DNA of 64,000 nucleotides from positions 14,521,703 through 14,585,702 of the forward strand of contig NC_064037.1 of the NCBI RefSeq assembly GCF_932526225.1, in the 5' to 3' direction. Each line of letters begins with the position of its first letter. Positions within the stretch are counted from its first letter, which is position 1. The stretch comes from Nematostella vectensis. Its lineage: Eukaryota; Cnidaria; Anthozoa; Actiniaria; Edwardsiidae. The notes below the pieces were generated by a model. That model searched no databases. It saw nothing but the letters and a program-made list of their open reading frames with translations, and had not been told where the DNA came from. The position numbers and the translations under genes were made by a program. Below are positions 38,301-50,655 of the stretch, in pieces.

Positions 38301-38678
38301 GAGGACAAGGCAGATCTGAACCTGAAGAAGGACGATGACAAGGCAAATCTGAACCTGAAGATGTGCGAGGAGGATAAGACCGAAGAAGATAGAGTAGATC
38401 CTCCTGACACCGAAGAAGAGAAGAAGGACGAAGATAAGGAAGATGCTTCTGATGGCGAAGAGGTGAGTTATTTGACAATAGTAGTCCAATAAGCAAACGT
38501 GCAGACAGGTGCTAAGCTAGGAGGGGGGAGGGGGAGGCGAGGGATTAAGGAGGAGGGGTATTCCCTATGACGAGGACACTTATTAATATCTGCAGACCCA
38601 TATTATTTATTATTATCATTCCCCTTAAGGTCAATACTATTAATGCAGTTTGTTGTTATGATGTTGTTGTTGAAGATT

Positions 38679-38737
<59 letters not shown>

Positions 38738-38754
38738 GGTGATGAAGATAAGGA

Positions 38755-38786
<32 letters not shown>

Positions 38787-38805
38787 ATGGTGATGAAGAT
38801 AAGGA

Positions 38806-38839
<34 letters not shown>

Positions 38840-41800
38840 GGTGATGAAGATAAGGATGATGATGATAAGGATGATGATGATGATGATTGCTCTTTTGTTT
38901 TTGTTGTCATCTGATATTGTCTTTGCTATTATTATTGTTAAGTTGTCGTTTATGCTGCTGTTTGGCAAGCTGTGTCTTGTTTGTTTTAAAACAAAAATGT
39001 ATTATAGCCGGTTTTGTTATCCTATTGGTGATGTTGCCGTTATTGTGTTGTCTGTTGTTGCTTTTTATCGTTTCGAGTTATAGTATTGTTGTTGTTGTTG
39101 CTGGTTACCGTATTCATATGGTTCCTGTTGTGTATCGTCGTCTTATTAATGTTGTTAATCTTATTCATATTGTTTTGTGTTGTTGTTGTGTATTATTGTC
39201 ATATTAACGTTGTAAATCTTATTCATATTGTTGTGTGTTGTTGTTGTGTATCGTTGCCATGTTAAGGTTGTTTATCGTATTCACATTGTTGTGTATAGAT
39301 GTTGTTGTTGTGTATTGTTGTCATGTTAATGTGTTGATCGTATTCATATTGTGGTGAGTCCTTGTTGTTGTTGCCGGAATTTTCTTTTTTTTACTCTTTT
39401 CCTCTGGTTGACAGATGGACATCAAGGAAGAGTTGGCTAGGTACGTACATTTAAATTTCGGGCACACGTTAAAATCACTGTTTTGATACCTACTCAAACT
39501 CGAGTTTATTCTTTCTCTTATTATTCTAGTATTCTATAAAATCTACGTAGGCTGAAATATACACTAAACGGACTCCCTTTCATTTTATCTAACGAGAAGT
39601 ATAATGTATACAAATTGCAAGTAAATAAACAATCAAATTCACTGTCAAAATACTATACAAAGGAAATAATCTTGATAGAGAAAATATGTATTTGCTCATA
39701 ATAAAGACTTGTTCTTCCTTACGAATAGGCTACAGGAGAAATTCCAGCAAGTCTGCAAGGAGAACGTGAGTAAAAGATTGACATGACTCTCTACAACGTT
39801 ATTTTTAGGTTCTTTTGAACAAGATTAATCATTTTGGTGATAGAAAATTAAATTAAATGAAATAGGAAAATTTTAAGGAAATATAATTATTACTAACATA
39901 TGATTTTTTTTTTCCAGGAACTTCTGAACGACACGAGAAAAGCGTAAGTGTTAAATATTTCCCTTCTGACTTACACGACTACTTCGCTTCGGCTCTCAAG
40001 CCAGGGGACTGGGGCTTAATCCATGGTTACGTCAGCTGCTTGATATCTACACGGGAGTGTGTAAATCGGTCCTCACAAACTTGTGTTGGGAGACACGCGA
40101 CACGTATACACTACTTGCATTCATGATTGTAAACTGCATGGGACGGAAAATATCTACACACTGACAAGTCACAAGGACACAAGACAGCCCCCGGCGGCAG
40201 GGGGAGGGGGGAGGGGGAACTTTCCAGAAAAGAAGACGGGGATGATCGTCCCATCTTTTAGGGTATAAAATTTCGAACTGCTATTGATTGTTTCTGGCGA
40301 TGATAAACTGCTTTTTGCAAATACCGATGAACACTATATTTACTATTGCTTGTCAAGTCAACATGTGGTTTCTCGTGCTGTTTTAGATCTGTGAACGCGT
40401 ACGCGGACCTTCTTCAGGCTACACGTGCTTCCGAAATGAGCGAGGTGAGCCCGCGAGTTTTACAACCTTGACCAGCGTAATTAATTTAATAATCAAATAA
40501 GCGCCCCGTCTGAAAGTCGAAAAATTGAATATTCGAGTAAATACGGTACGTCTCCAAAGATATACTTTCGATCAGATCAATCAACGACATTGATAAAAAA
40601 AGCTGCGCCGGTTCTTTTTAGAATATACTTTATTTTGGCATGTCTCTATCTACACTCTTCAAAGTGTTAAAACTTGCAGATAGCAGGTGGGGGTGCGCGA
40701 TCTAAATGAATAATAATAGACGATCCTTTGATAAGAAAGACCCTCTTTCTGCCGGCCAAAGGGGGTCTGCGAGCGCAACCTGCGCATCCCAATGTGTACG
40801 CAATTATTTTTTTAAAGAAATATGTTCCCGGCTTTTTTTTTGTCGTGTCACACTTCTCCACATTTTGACTCACAACCAAATTATGGATAGTGAAATTTGA
40901 TGACTTTTTTTATATTTTCTTGATATGTTTATGTTTGCTTTACTACAGGCACGTGACCGCCAAGTCCTGCAAGACAAACTCAAGTAAGTGCGCTTATCGC
41001 CATGGTAACCATTGCAAATATAAATAGGTGAAAAACCTGCTATTTATAGTTTGAAAGGTTGATATGAAACGGCATCTAATTGTCTGCTTGTATCTCGTTT
41101 TCAGGGAAGTCGAGTCTAAGCTGGTGAGTAATCTGCTGAGATGATGAAAACTCCGACATTACAGGACATTACAGTGCCAAATGACATTGTTGGGACATGG
41201 ACAAATGAGGGGAACATTTGACGCCTCAGTTAGGGGCACATGTTTTTCTTCTAATAATCCATGCAAGAGCTAGGCAAATTTCCACTGTTCTGTGGCATTT
41301 TTTACTGAACATACAGGGAGAAAATAAAACTTAGATCCATTAAGGTGGTGGGAGGATGGTGGCGGTTTTTCCTTAATGCTAGTTTTTATTACAAAACGAG
41401 ACTTCAGAAAGGACAGCAAATTCAGGCCCTTATTTTGGTTTATGTGTGGGGTTGAGTTTAATAAGGCATCCAATTTGAATTGCAAATTGATTGAGTCCTG
41501 GGGGGAAGGGGCAAGTGGGATCAACCCACCCAATTCATCTCTATCGCCAATGTGTAAATCTCACTTCTAACGCTGACAATCTTGTATTTGTCTTGCCAAT
41601 CTCTAGGCTGAATGCACAAGCCAGGTTGCCGAGTAAGTATCATAAAATTCTATATGTAATTGTAGATAATGTTATAATTGCTTTTAGCATCTCGTTGACT
41701 CAATCGGTATGCTTCCTCTTTTACTGTCTGATTTTAGTCTGACCGCTGCTAACGACAAGCTTACGAGAGATAACGTAAGTAGCCTAAAAATGAAAATGAA

Positions 41801-42412
41801 ACTAAACACTATTTTGGTGTATCAATTTAAATAGTCAGAAATGCCAAACGGATGGAGGAATGGAGGATGGCTAGAACATGAAGGAAAGTGTGTAAATTCC
41901 TAACATGCCGATTTGAGAGCCATTTGCCAAAAAAAACTTATGTGAGGTTAAATTAGTAACACTCTAAATGTAAAGGCTGTGTGATTGATCGATTACCCAT
42001 GATGCTAAAAAAATCATCAGAACAAGAAAAACATCAGAAGCATCGCACTAATGCATAACTCCATTTGATTTTCCCTTTTAGACTAAGCTTGTGCAGGCCA
42101 ATCTTGCCAAAAACGAGTAAGCACCCATTAAACTTAGTTTTGTTACTTAGAAATAAACATTTACCCTTTTTTAAGTTTCTGATTTGTGTCTTCCCGTTAA
42201 CAGGGTTATTGAAAGCTTGCATGCTCAGCTCTTGGAGGCCGTAAGTATTTATTTCCCAGGCTCTTAGAGGCACTACATCATCTCAATTGCACATCTATTT
42301 TTTAAGTCCCACAAACTTTATGGCTGGAACGCTGTTCTGTGTGTTTCAGACACGCAAGAAGCCCTCCCGATGGCAGAGATTTAAGCGCCGAGTAAGGGCG
42401 TTGTTCGGCTGA
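35314..42412 (+). CDS. Acidic 11-residue-repeat / coiled-coil protein, copy 2 (15 exons)
   Basis: Exons: 35314-35326, 35729-35760, 36266-36285, 37610-38462, 39415-39440, 39729-39765, 39918-39943, 40387-40444, 40949-40983, 41105-41123, 41607-41632, 41738-41774, 42082-42116, 42204-42240 and 42350-42412. Every junction and phase matches copy 1, and the frame is open, giving 438 residues. Changes from copy 1 include a Gly to Asp near the start of exon 4, Lys to Glu at the end of exon 8, Asp to Asn near the end of exon 13, and 12 additional 11-residue repeats in exon 4. The basic tail ending LFG is identical. Both copies look functional by reading frame; which is expressed cannot be told from sequence. 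Confidence 0.85.
36417..37284. mobile_element. Inverted-repeat insertion in intron 3 of copy 2
   Basis: Absent from copy 1 at about 2597. Arms of about 110 bp (36479-36588 and 37155-37270) are imperfect inverted repeats sharing TTAAAGTGCATCTGAAGGAA and TCCCCGATTT. No coding sequence is convincing and no clear target duplication is seen. It fits a non-autonomous DNA transposon or fold-back element, or a sequence lost from copy 1. Confidence 0.6.
37684..38360 (+). repeat. 33-bp coding minisatellite, copy 2
   Basis: About twenty full units against about eight in copy 1. Most are identical; variants are one DDGK and two DEDK units. The two DEDK units suggest block duplications inside the array. 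Confidence 0.95.
38672..38886. repeat. GAT/GGT microsatellite, copy 2
   Basis: Intron 4 array of about 215 bp, compared with about 500 bp in copy 1; a longer GAT run opens it and the GGT runs are short. Confidence 0.95.
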
Positions 42413-43069
42413 GCCTACCAGAGTCGACAAGCGCCACATCTTTTTGTATCTTTTTTTTTTTTGAGGTTGCGCAATGCGTGCAAGTATAATATGAATTTTT
42501 TAGACTTTCAAAACAAATGGACTAAAATAATTGATAGAATTCTCTCTCCCATTTGTACCTTCTTTTCATATAGTAGATTGATGAAAAAAAAATCAGCCGA
42601 CGACATTTGCGGGAGAGAAAACGTAACTACCTATTTTTTTATAGTTTTATGAATACTTCTTGGCCGGGGAAATACCGGCTTAAGCATGGTGGCACATTCA
42701 AATAAAATCCATGCGCGATTGATTCTGTCCTGAAACTTATGATTATATGGTCACATTCAGCGCCCTATAGGGTGAAAGTTTGGTGCCTTTTCTACCGTCA
42801 AAATCCAAACGATTCTGTTTCTAGTTTTCCCGCAAATGGCTATGTGCTTTATTCAGTATTTTTTCATTCACATTTTTTTAATGGCTGATTTGGCTTTAAT
42901 TACACAAACAGTTATTTTTGTATCTCATTGCGCAACCCCATGAAACATTATGTATGAAATTTCTTGTTCTCAAAACTATGTATGAAATTTCTTGTTCTCA
43001 AGTCTCTAGGCGCTTGCTTCTCGCCAGAGAAGCTACTGCACATGTACAGAGTTTGATTGTTATTTTGTA

Positions 43070-43075
43070 AATAAA
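43070..43075 (+). terminator. Polyadenylation signal, acidic-repeat gene copy 2
   Basis: AATAAA, counterpart of 8330-8335. Confidence 0.55.
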
Positions 43076-43340
43076 TGGCGAAAACAAACTGGTTTCATGG
43101 ATATCGTCTAGGCTGTTGTACTCTTATAGAATAAGCCGGAAGATAAAGAAAGAAACAACAAGCTAATTTTATAGACACCTTCTCCGACAAGTGCTCCTAT
43201 GTATTTGTTCTTACACTGGCAGACGTAGGTAAGTTAGCGTATTGTATTAAAGTACTTAGCGGAACTATCTTTCGGAGTTGTTTTCTTTTCAAACTTTGAA
43301 CACCTTTTTCATTGTTGAATTTAATTAATAGCGTAGCCAA

Positions 43341-43572
43341 GCGCGGCCGCAGGCCGCGCGCGTAGCCCCATAGGCATAGAAATATGGTATAGGTATGCGA
43401 CTTGATTTTTGTGGTCATCGCGCGGGTACCCTGTGGTGTCACTCGCCAGCCAGCCAGCCAGCCGCGCGACTCCCAGGCCCCATAGGCATAGAAATATGGT
43501 ATAGGTATGAGACTTGGTTTTTGTGGTCATCGCGCGGGTACCCTGTGGTGTCACTCGCAGCCAGCCAGCCAG
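43341..43572. repeat. GC-rich repeat with 112-bp tandem duplication and CCAG run
   Basis: A GCGCGGCCGCAGGCCGC head is followed by two tandem units (43369 and 43481) that contain CATAGAAATATGGTATAGG and CGCGCGGGTACCCTGTGG and end in CCAG tetranucleotide runs. The second CCAG run is where the 11.9-kb element inserted; the interrupted continuation (CAGTCAG... then CCGCGCGACTCCCAGGCCCC) is found at 55486-55525. The 43127-43340 stretch before it shows no gene. Confidence 0.75.
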
Positions 43573-43623
43573 CTGTAGCGTTGCAGAATGGTCCTCGTTG
43601 CAGAAGTGTCTAACCAATCAGAT
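43573..43623 (+). repeat. Left TIR of the Ginger-like element
   Basis: Pairs with 55435-55485 over 51 bp; outermost bases CTGTAGCGTTGC. Confidence 0.8.
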
Positions 43624-46600
43624 TGTCTCTTGTATCTCCCATACCGTCCATCCAATCAAAGTGCCTTGTGATCGTGTCTTGTACCTCGTGGAGATCGTGC
43701 CAAGGGGAGATCGTTCATAGGGTCGTGTTGGAATTGTTAACTTGGTGAATCACTTTTTCAGCATTTACCCTTTATTCAAGGTAAGGATCTCCATTAATTA
43801 TAATAATTTTTGGGTAGATGAAGTTCTGCTGAATATGTTCCTCTTGAAAATCTCTAAGCAAAACAGCGAAGACTATTTAATACTTAAGTATTAGCTCAAC
43901 TGATGAAAAAAGCAAACTCCATCCAACCTTAAGTTATTAGCCCAACAAAGTCATGGAATAATGCATGTTTAATTATGTTACTTAAGACGATTTGTTAAGT
44001 TCAATCAGGCCCTGTTTTTAAAATTAGGTAAGGTTTTTACGCCGTTCCAAGGAATTCTATTTAGGAGTTCTGATTGTTTTTACATCAACCTCTCCGCTCC
44101 TACATCAAGCATCCAGTGACACTTTCAAAGTATTGCTTTTGTTTCTCTGTTAAAATACATCCCTTTGTTGATATATTATCTGCAAGCATACCAATCTTAT
44201 CAAGTGAGACTTTATGTTCTCTTAAGGTATAATGATTTTTGGTTATCCTTACAGCTTTTCCCGATTAAAGTGGATTCCGATTTGTGTTATTTTGCCCTTG
44301 TAATCCACGTGTCGGTAGCCGTTTGTGGTGTCCGGAACTTATAGTGAACGAATAATAAGGAAATACGAGAAAAAATATAGGAAGCGCCCTATATTAGCAT
44401 TGTTTAGAATCTAAGTGTTAGTGATTTTTTTAATTTTCAAACGCATTAATTCCTAGCTCTAGTGGAGCGGGATTTGAATGATGTTGAGCCATGCTTGTGT
44501 TTAACGATCTCAAATAATCATTTTTGTATTATCTATCTATTTTATCTATTATCTGTATTCACTTGTATTGGACTAAAACATTTCTTCGGTTACCCTATTT
44601 CTGAACAAAAGCCTTATTATGTATGGCTTTGTGTGCATAAATTTATGCAAACGCTTTATGAGTTATGGATGGTTCATGTGCGAAATTACTTAAACAAAAG
44701 CCTTTAAACATAAGGGTCTGTTGTAATCATCTTTATCCATTACCAACAATTTTCCCTGCCATGCTAATTTTTTATATGCTTTCTTGGAACTTTACTAGCT
44801 TTCTAAAGATTTGCCACCTAATAATATAAACGGGATCTGGTGGATGTTGGAATTTTGGAAATTCCAAATCAAGCATGAAAGCAAAATAGAGTAATGTTAA
44901 AGAGTTTGTAAGATGCAAAAAACGATTTGTAAAAGGTGGTAAACAGTTTCAGAACATGTATATACAGTAACTTGTGTTTGAAGTCGTCATAAAACATAAA
45001 GTAATTGAAAAAAGATTTGTCAGTTATTGCACATAAACATACAGAAATAATATCACATACATTTTTCAATATTATGCTTGGAAAAGCTTATATTTAGTCA
45101 CAGATGTGAGTCATGTGTCACACTCTGGTTCCAATACTGTATATGCATATAGCTGTGTAGGCTAAATGTCACTGTGACTTGGTTTGCAAAAAGGAAACAT
45201 TTGAACTTAACCCATATGACTCCTAAGTAGAGGTTTTCAAGCAATGGATGAGATTATAGAAAGGGTTCTAATGGGTTTTTGGAGAAGTAGGACCTTGAAT
45301 ATGCATTTTGTCATGATAAACGAGACCTAATGGAACATTTTGCACACTGCAGGGTAAAAAGTCTGTCAGTTCCTTGCATGTTTTCTTTTATTCAAAATTC
45401 GTACCTACAAGATTTTGGCTTTTTAGTGAATTTTGCCCTGATCCTCCTTTGCACTATTCATGAACTATGGGATGAAAGTTACGTTATAGCTTAAGGTAGT
45501 GGTACCTATTTTCGGACAGTGCCCTATTATCAGACACTAAAAAAAAAATCATAAATAGGAAAACACAACAAAAAATGACCCATCGAGTCGAAGGGACAAA
45601 TTCAGAAATCATGTATCCTAAAGCTTTTATTGTTTCGCAAAATTAAAAATAAGTTTCTCTCACGCACCACAAAATGGCCATTGAAATCCTCTCTTTGACT
45701 TGAATACGTGAGTAAGAAAAGAAGCTGTAAAAAAGTCAAGATTTACCGACCGTGATGATAATCACTCGGCCAATCCGCCATTTTGTTGTTGATCTCTCTT
45801 TCCGTAGTAGAACTAGCATAAACAGGAATGGTTGGGACCTGTTTTTACACCCCATTTTACAGGGAAACCCTCACCATATATGAAAGATGATTTTGTATAA
45901 ATTATTAGAAGAAGGAACTTGGAAATCAGAGCCATAACTGTATGTCTGTATCTCTTGTGTTTGTTTCCCATTTAGGCTAATTCTACTAGAGTTTTTGAAT
46001 ACAAATTGGCTTGAGAACATACATAGAGATATCATTGCTAGGTGCAAAGTGTGTTAAAAAGACACAATAGACTCTGCTGTACAATTGTACTCACTGATTT
46101 TATACACCTATTTAAAAATACGTTGTCAGCACAAATGGAAAAAGGCCATTGGACAAATCACAGTTTTACAACCAAAAGGACCCATGGATCCCAAAATTAT
46201 TTGTTCCAAGTTCAGAAAAATATAAATAAAACATAAGACTATCCATTAAGTATAATTAATATATGGTTCTGACATCGCTTGAGTTAATTTATCAGCTTTA
46301 TTTTTACAAACAATTGCTACCCATAAGAACCTTTTAGTAGTAGAACTGCCATTCGGCAATTGCCATTCGCTGTTCGCACTGACAACCTTTATTGAAATAG
46401 GTGTATGTGAGTGTGGAGCAAAGGGCAGCTGCCTGGTATTTACACTTGCTTGCTACATTTCCATTGACCTGTATGCCTTTTGTAACTATCTGTCAACATA
46501 GTTTTGAAACTTGAAAAAGTGACCCAGTTTTTAATTTTCTCACACAAGCTGAAAATACACTAAAATGTGACTTCATGTGTATATGGGACTGGTCCCAGTT

Positions 46601-46726
46601 AGTCCCTTTTTGTGAGTTCAACTGTATGTGGGTCTGCACAACCCACATTGAGGTACTACGACGGTATTACACCACAAGAAAAAGTTGTTTAAAAAAAACT
46701 AAACATGTTCTGTTTGACAGGCTGGA
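43624..46726. other. Element interior, no gene seen
   Basis: AT-rich sequence with no supported coding exon. AG at 46719-46720 (TTTGACAG) could be the acceptor of a leader exon for the transposase gene. Confidence 0.45.
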
Positions 46727-49700
46727 ATGGCGGAAGAACCAGGAGACATACAAGGTAAAAGTCCAGCCAAACATGCAAACATGTTGTTAACCACTGATGT
46801 GTATGTAAAAGTAATACCGGGGCTGAATTTTGGTTGCCGGAAATCGCCTAGAAGTATACCCATGTCAAAGATTGTACTAAAACATTTGTTGTCACCGGTT
46901 TTCAAGAAATTGTCGCCTTTTTGTTATCCTAAATAAAAAGAATCGCTTTTTTCACGCGAATTTATGAAATGTGAGCTTCAAAACATTGAGCAAAGTACAA
47001 CAGGGATTAGAAGAAAAACCTACTGTAATTCACACTTTTGTTGTGTCCAGCAAACATCAAACTACTTTGACTGACGATTAAAAAAGTCTCAACATATGTA
47101 AATTTTTGTCATTCACCTTATCGCCTAAGTTTCACTAGGATGTTTTTTGCTCTTTGGGTTTCTTCAGTGTCTTACACAGACTTTCAACTTCACCACTCTG
47201 TAAAAAATTTTGGAAATTAGCCTTCTGTAGTACCTTAAAGAATGGCAATCAAGCCGCCATTTTATTCTCCCGTTCAATGCCAAGTCACACAAGGCATCCA
47301 TTTCCATCGGCTAATTCAAGCGAGTAACCAAGATATTTTCAATCAAATATCATCAATAACGTATCAAACTTCATTTTTTAGATTGTTATTTTGAAGTCTC
47401 CTTGCAAATAAACCATTGTATTTTCAATTGTAAACAATAACAAAGGAGTGGTTAATCGACATTCTTTAATAAACCAATCATCAATCTTTTTTGCAAACAT
47501 ACAAGATGCTTTTGGCTAGGCATAAAACATTAACAAAGTAGAACAGTGTTCTCCTTTCCTACAATGGCAGCTGACATTTATGATTATGCCATGGTACAAC
47601 AAAAAAAAAAGGTTTTCCGTTTTACACTTGTTTATCTAGTTAAAACAGAGTTTGAAATAAGCGCAACAGTGCTTATTCAAGCAATTACTGTAGCTATTTA
47701 ATGAGTCACATTGATTTGGTATTAATTAAATAGATTATTTATGTAGAATATCAGAATTAATGCTTTTATTTTGTCAATTTAGGTTAAGTAATTTAAAGCA
47801 TTTATCAGAGTATGAATAGACAAATACAAACCAAATCAAGGGTTTTAGGTAGAGTTCTTTAACTGAAAAGTATCAAGGTTCAGATTTGTGGATAAGCAGG
47901 TTATCAAATAAAAATTTGATTGAGCAACCTGGTATCATATCTGTTACACTGGACTTGTTGTTGATAACAATGTGGCTATTACAATTCTTGATGACCAGAT
48001 TTAAAAAAGGACAAGAAATTCATTTTCTTTTGAAAGTTGCAGTTGTGATTTGGATTTTCGTTGGTCCATAATCATTAAGTTTAGTATAGGCTTCAAGCGT
48101 GTGATTTCATATGTGCCTCGGCGGCCATGTTGGTACTTTGTTTGGAAGTGTAAAAGCCTGTGTATTAAGATTGGATTTTTTTACTAAATACCTGCTTTAT
48201 GGGTATCTTTGTAGAGAAATATGGTTTTCAAGCAATGGTTAAGAGATGGATAAAAGATTCCAGAGACCTTTCAGAAAAATTAGGATGTTGAGTACTCATT
48301 TTAAAGTGAAAACAATTATCTAGTTTGCCACTTCATACTCACATTTTACAATGTGGCTGCATATCCTGTGAAAGCAGATCTCACTAATCTGTCAACATTA
48401 TTCTAAAACTTGAAATAACGATTCAGATTCTGTTTTTCACAAACCAAAAACAATGATAGAAATCTCTTTGAAGTCCCAGCATGGCCTACTTGCCAAATAC
48501 CTATACTTTTGCGTGATTTGCAAACATAGAATTGCAAAATGTCACAAGCATGTATTTCAAACATTGTTTGCCTGTTCATTAATGAAAATCTATAAATAGG
48601 CTAGTTACTTATACTTAGCTAAGGCTAAGTTACTTATACTTAGTTTTAGGTTAAGTATTTGAAGAACATCAAATCACATCAATTGATGATGCTTAGGACT
48701 CATTTGATAGGAAACTAGATAATTGGTATCGTTGTTTTCTTCTAGGTGAAAATGAGAGTTTCTGTCTGTCCTCAAAAAGTGGGTATGCAAAGGTTGCTGC
48801 TACTGTCTTACAGCTCTTTGACTGCTACTCGTCTTATAGAGACGACATCCCCACTGATGAGGTGGAATGCCTGAAACTGTTTTTTCATGCCAACAAGAGG
48901 CGGTTCTTTGATGGGCGATGCACTCAACGGCCAATATTTCTGTTGTCTGTGAGCTCTGGCATCCTCGACTTGGATCCTAATGGCCTTCCAATCCTATTGA
49001 TCCAAGCATACTCCAGCAAGAAAGTTGTCTCTGTAAAGCAAGTTGTCTATGCTGAGCTGCTAGAATCCACTCTGCAATCCCTCCATGCAATTAAAGGAGT
49101 CCATGGTGTCTCAACATGCCTTCCTGGTGGAGTAAATGCCTTGAGTCGCCTTTTCAGTAAGAGTTTTTTTTATAAAGGCTCTTTCAACGAAATACGAAAA
49201 TTTGTGTCTTGCTGTCAGTCTTGTCAAGTCAACAACCCCTTGCCTATGACATCCAAAAAGCCCCCTAAAGCAATACGGACTTTTCGTCCCCACCAACGTC
49301 TACAATGCGACCTGATAGACATGGCACCAAAAAAGTCAAGGGGTTTTATGGCCATCAACCAGTGGAACTACCGCTACATCCTCACTGTTAAGTGTTGTTT
49401 TAGCAAGTTCTGCTGGATCTTCCCAACCGTTGGAAAATCAGCAGAGGAGATAACCTCTATCTTAAGACCCCTTTTTGTTAAGGAGGGTCCCCCTGCTATT
49501 CTCCAAAGTGACAACGGCGGTGAATTTGTGGGAGATGTGGTCAAAGTCCTTGCATCACACTTCAATGTCCATCTTGTGCATGGTAGACCACACCACCCTC
49601 AGTCTCAAGGTCAAGTAGAAAACTTGAACAAGCAGGTGAAAAGGTACCTCGCTAGGTTTCTACAGCCCCTACCAAGAGACGAGCAAGGTGCTGTCTGGCC

Positions 49701-50346
49701 TCTTCTCCTTAGTGGAGTAGCTGATTTGTTAAACAAAAGCTGGCACTCCACTATAAATGACACACCATTCAGGGTATACAAGAACAGAGAGCCCTCCCAT
49801 CTAGTCCCCGAAGATTCTGAATGGTTGGCTGGCGCTGATGAAGAATGTTCTGATGACTACGTGTTTAATGAAAATGACTTTTCTGAACTCGAAGCTTCAC
49901 AGAACATGAATGTTTCAAACATAGATGGTCTTTGTAAAGATGTGTCATCACTGACTTCGGAATCCATCATTGCCTCTTCCCTTGGTGTTGCTGTTGGTCC
50001 TTTCTTTAATATCAGGAAAGAAAGTCTAGAGTGTGATGCAGCCCCCTCTCCCTCTTGCTCATCTTTTGGTGATATTGAAAGCTATGGCATCTCTGAGCTT
50101 TCCCTAAATGAATGTCTTGGTTGCTTTGCCAGTGATTGCAAGATCGCCAAGTTTGATGTGTTGGAAGCGACTGAGCACACCATCCATAGGAATGTCCAAC
50201 GCTCACTGAAGAATGTGAACAAGCCACCCCTCTCTAATAAGCCACCCTTCTCTAATAAGCCACCCTCTCTAATAAGCCACCCCTCTCTAATAAGCCACCA
50301 CTTTCTAATAAGCCACCCCTCTCTAATAAAAGTCACCTCTCTCTAA
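46727..50346 (+). CDS. Integrase-type transposase (DD35E), two exons
   Basis: Exon 1 is 46727-46754 (MAEEPGDIQ plus one base before GTAAAA); exon 2 starts at 48746 after a TTTTCTTCTAG acceptor, and the phases join, giving 542 residues. Motifs in the joined numbering: H2C2 zinc-binding (H123, H129, C166, C169), then an RNase H-like core with D198 (LQCDLIDM), D265 (LQSDNGGEF) and E301 (GQVENLNKQ), with 35 residues between the last two. This is a Gypsy-integrase-like catalytic domain without any reverse transcriptase, as in Ginger transposons and their domesticated GIN/KRBA2-like relatives. The C-terminal 25-30 codons run into a CTCTCTAATAAGCCACCC minisatellite, so the original stop was probably displaced. 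Active enzyme or domesticated host protein cannot be decided here. Confidence 0.78.
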
Positions 50347-50655
50347 AAGCCACACCTCTCTAATAAGTCACCCCTCTCTAATAAGCCAGCCCCTCTAAAA
50401 GCCACCCCTCTCTATAATAAGTCACCCCTCTCTAATATGCCACCCCTCTCTAATAAGCCACCCCTCTCTAATAAGCAACCCCCTTTAATGAGCCACACCT
50501 CTCTAATAAGCCACCCCTCTCTAAAAGCCACTCCTCACTAATAGGTCAACCCTCTCTTATAAGCCATCCCTCTCTAAAAGCCACTCCTCACTAATAGGTC
50601 AACCCTCTCTAATGAGCCAGCCCTCTCTAATAAGCCACCCCTCTCATAAGCCACT
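50221..50655. repeat. CTCTCTAATAAGCCACCC minisatellite, forward array
   Basis: About 25 imperfect 18-bp units. The start of the array is translated as NKPPLSNKPPFSNKPP at the end of the transposase frame. Confidence 0.9.

Larger units (their letters stand above)
33974..43126. repeat. Segmental duplication, copy 2
   Basis: Counterpart of 158-8382, same orientation. Longer by an 868-bp insertion (36417-37284) and by 396 bp in the coding minisatellite, shorter in the intron 4 microsatellite. The 3' flank diverges after 43126. Confidence 0.93.
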
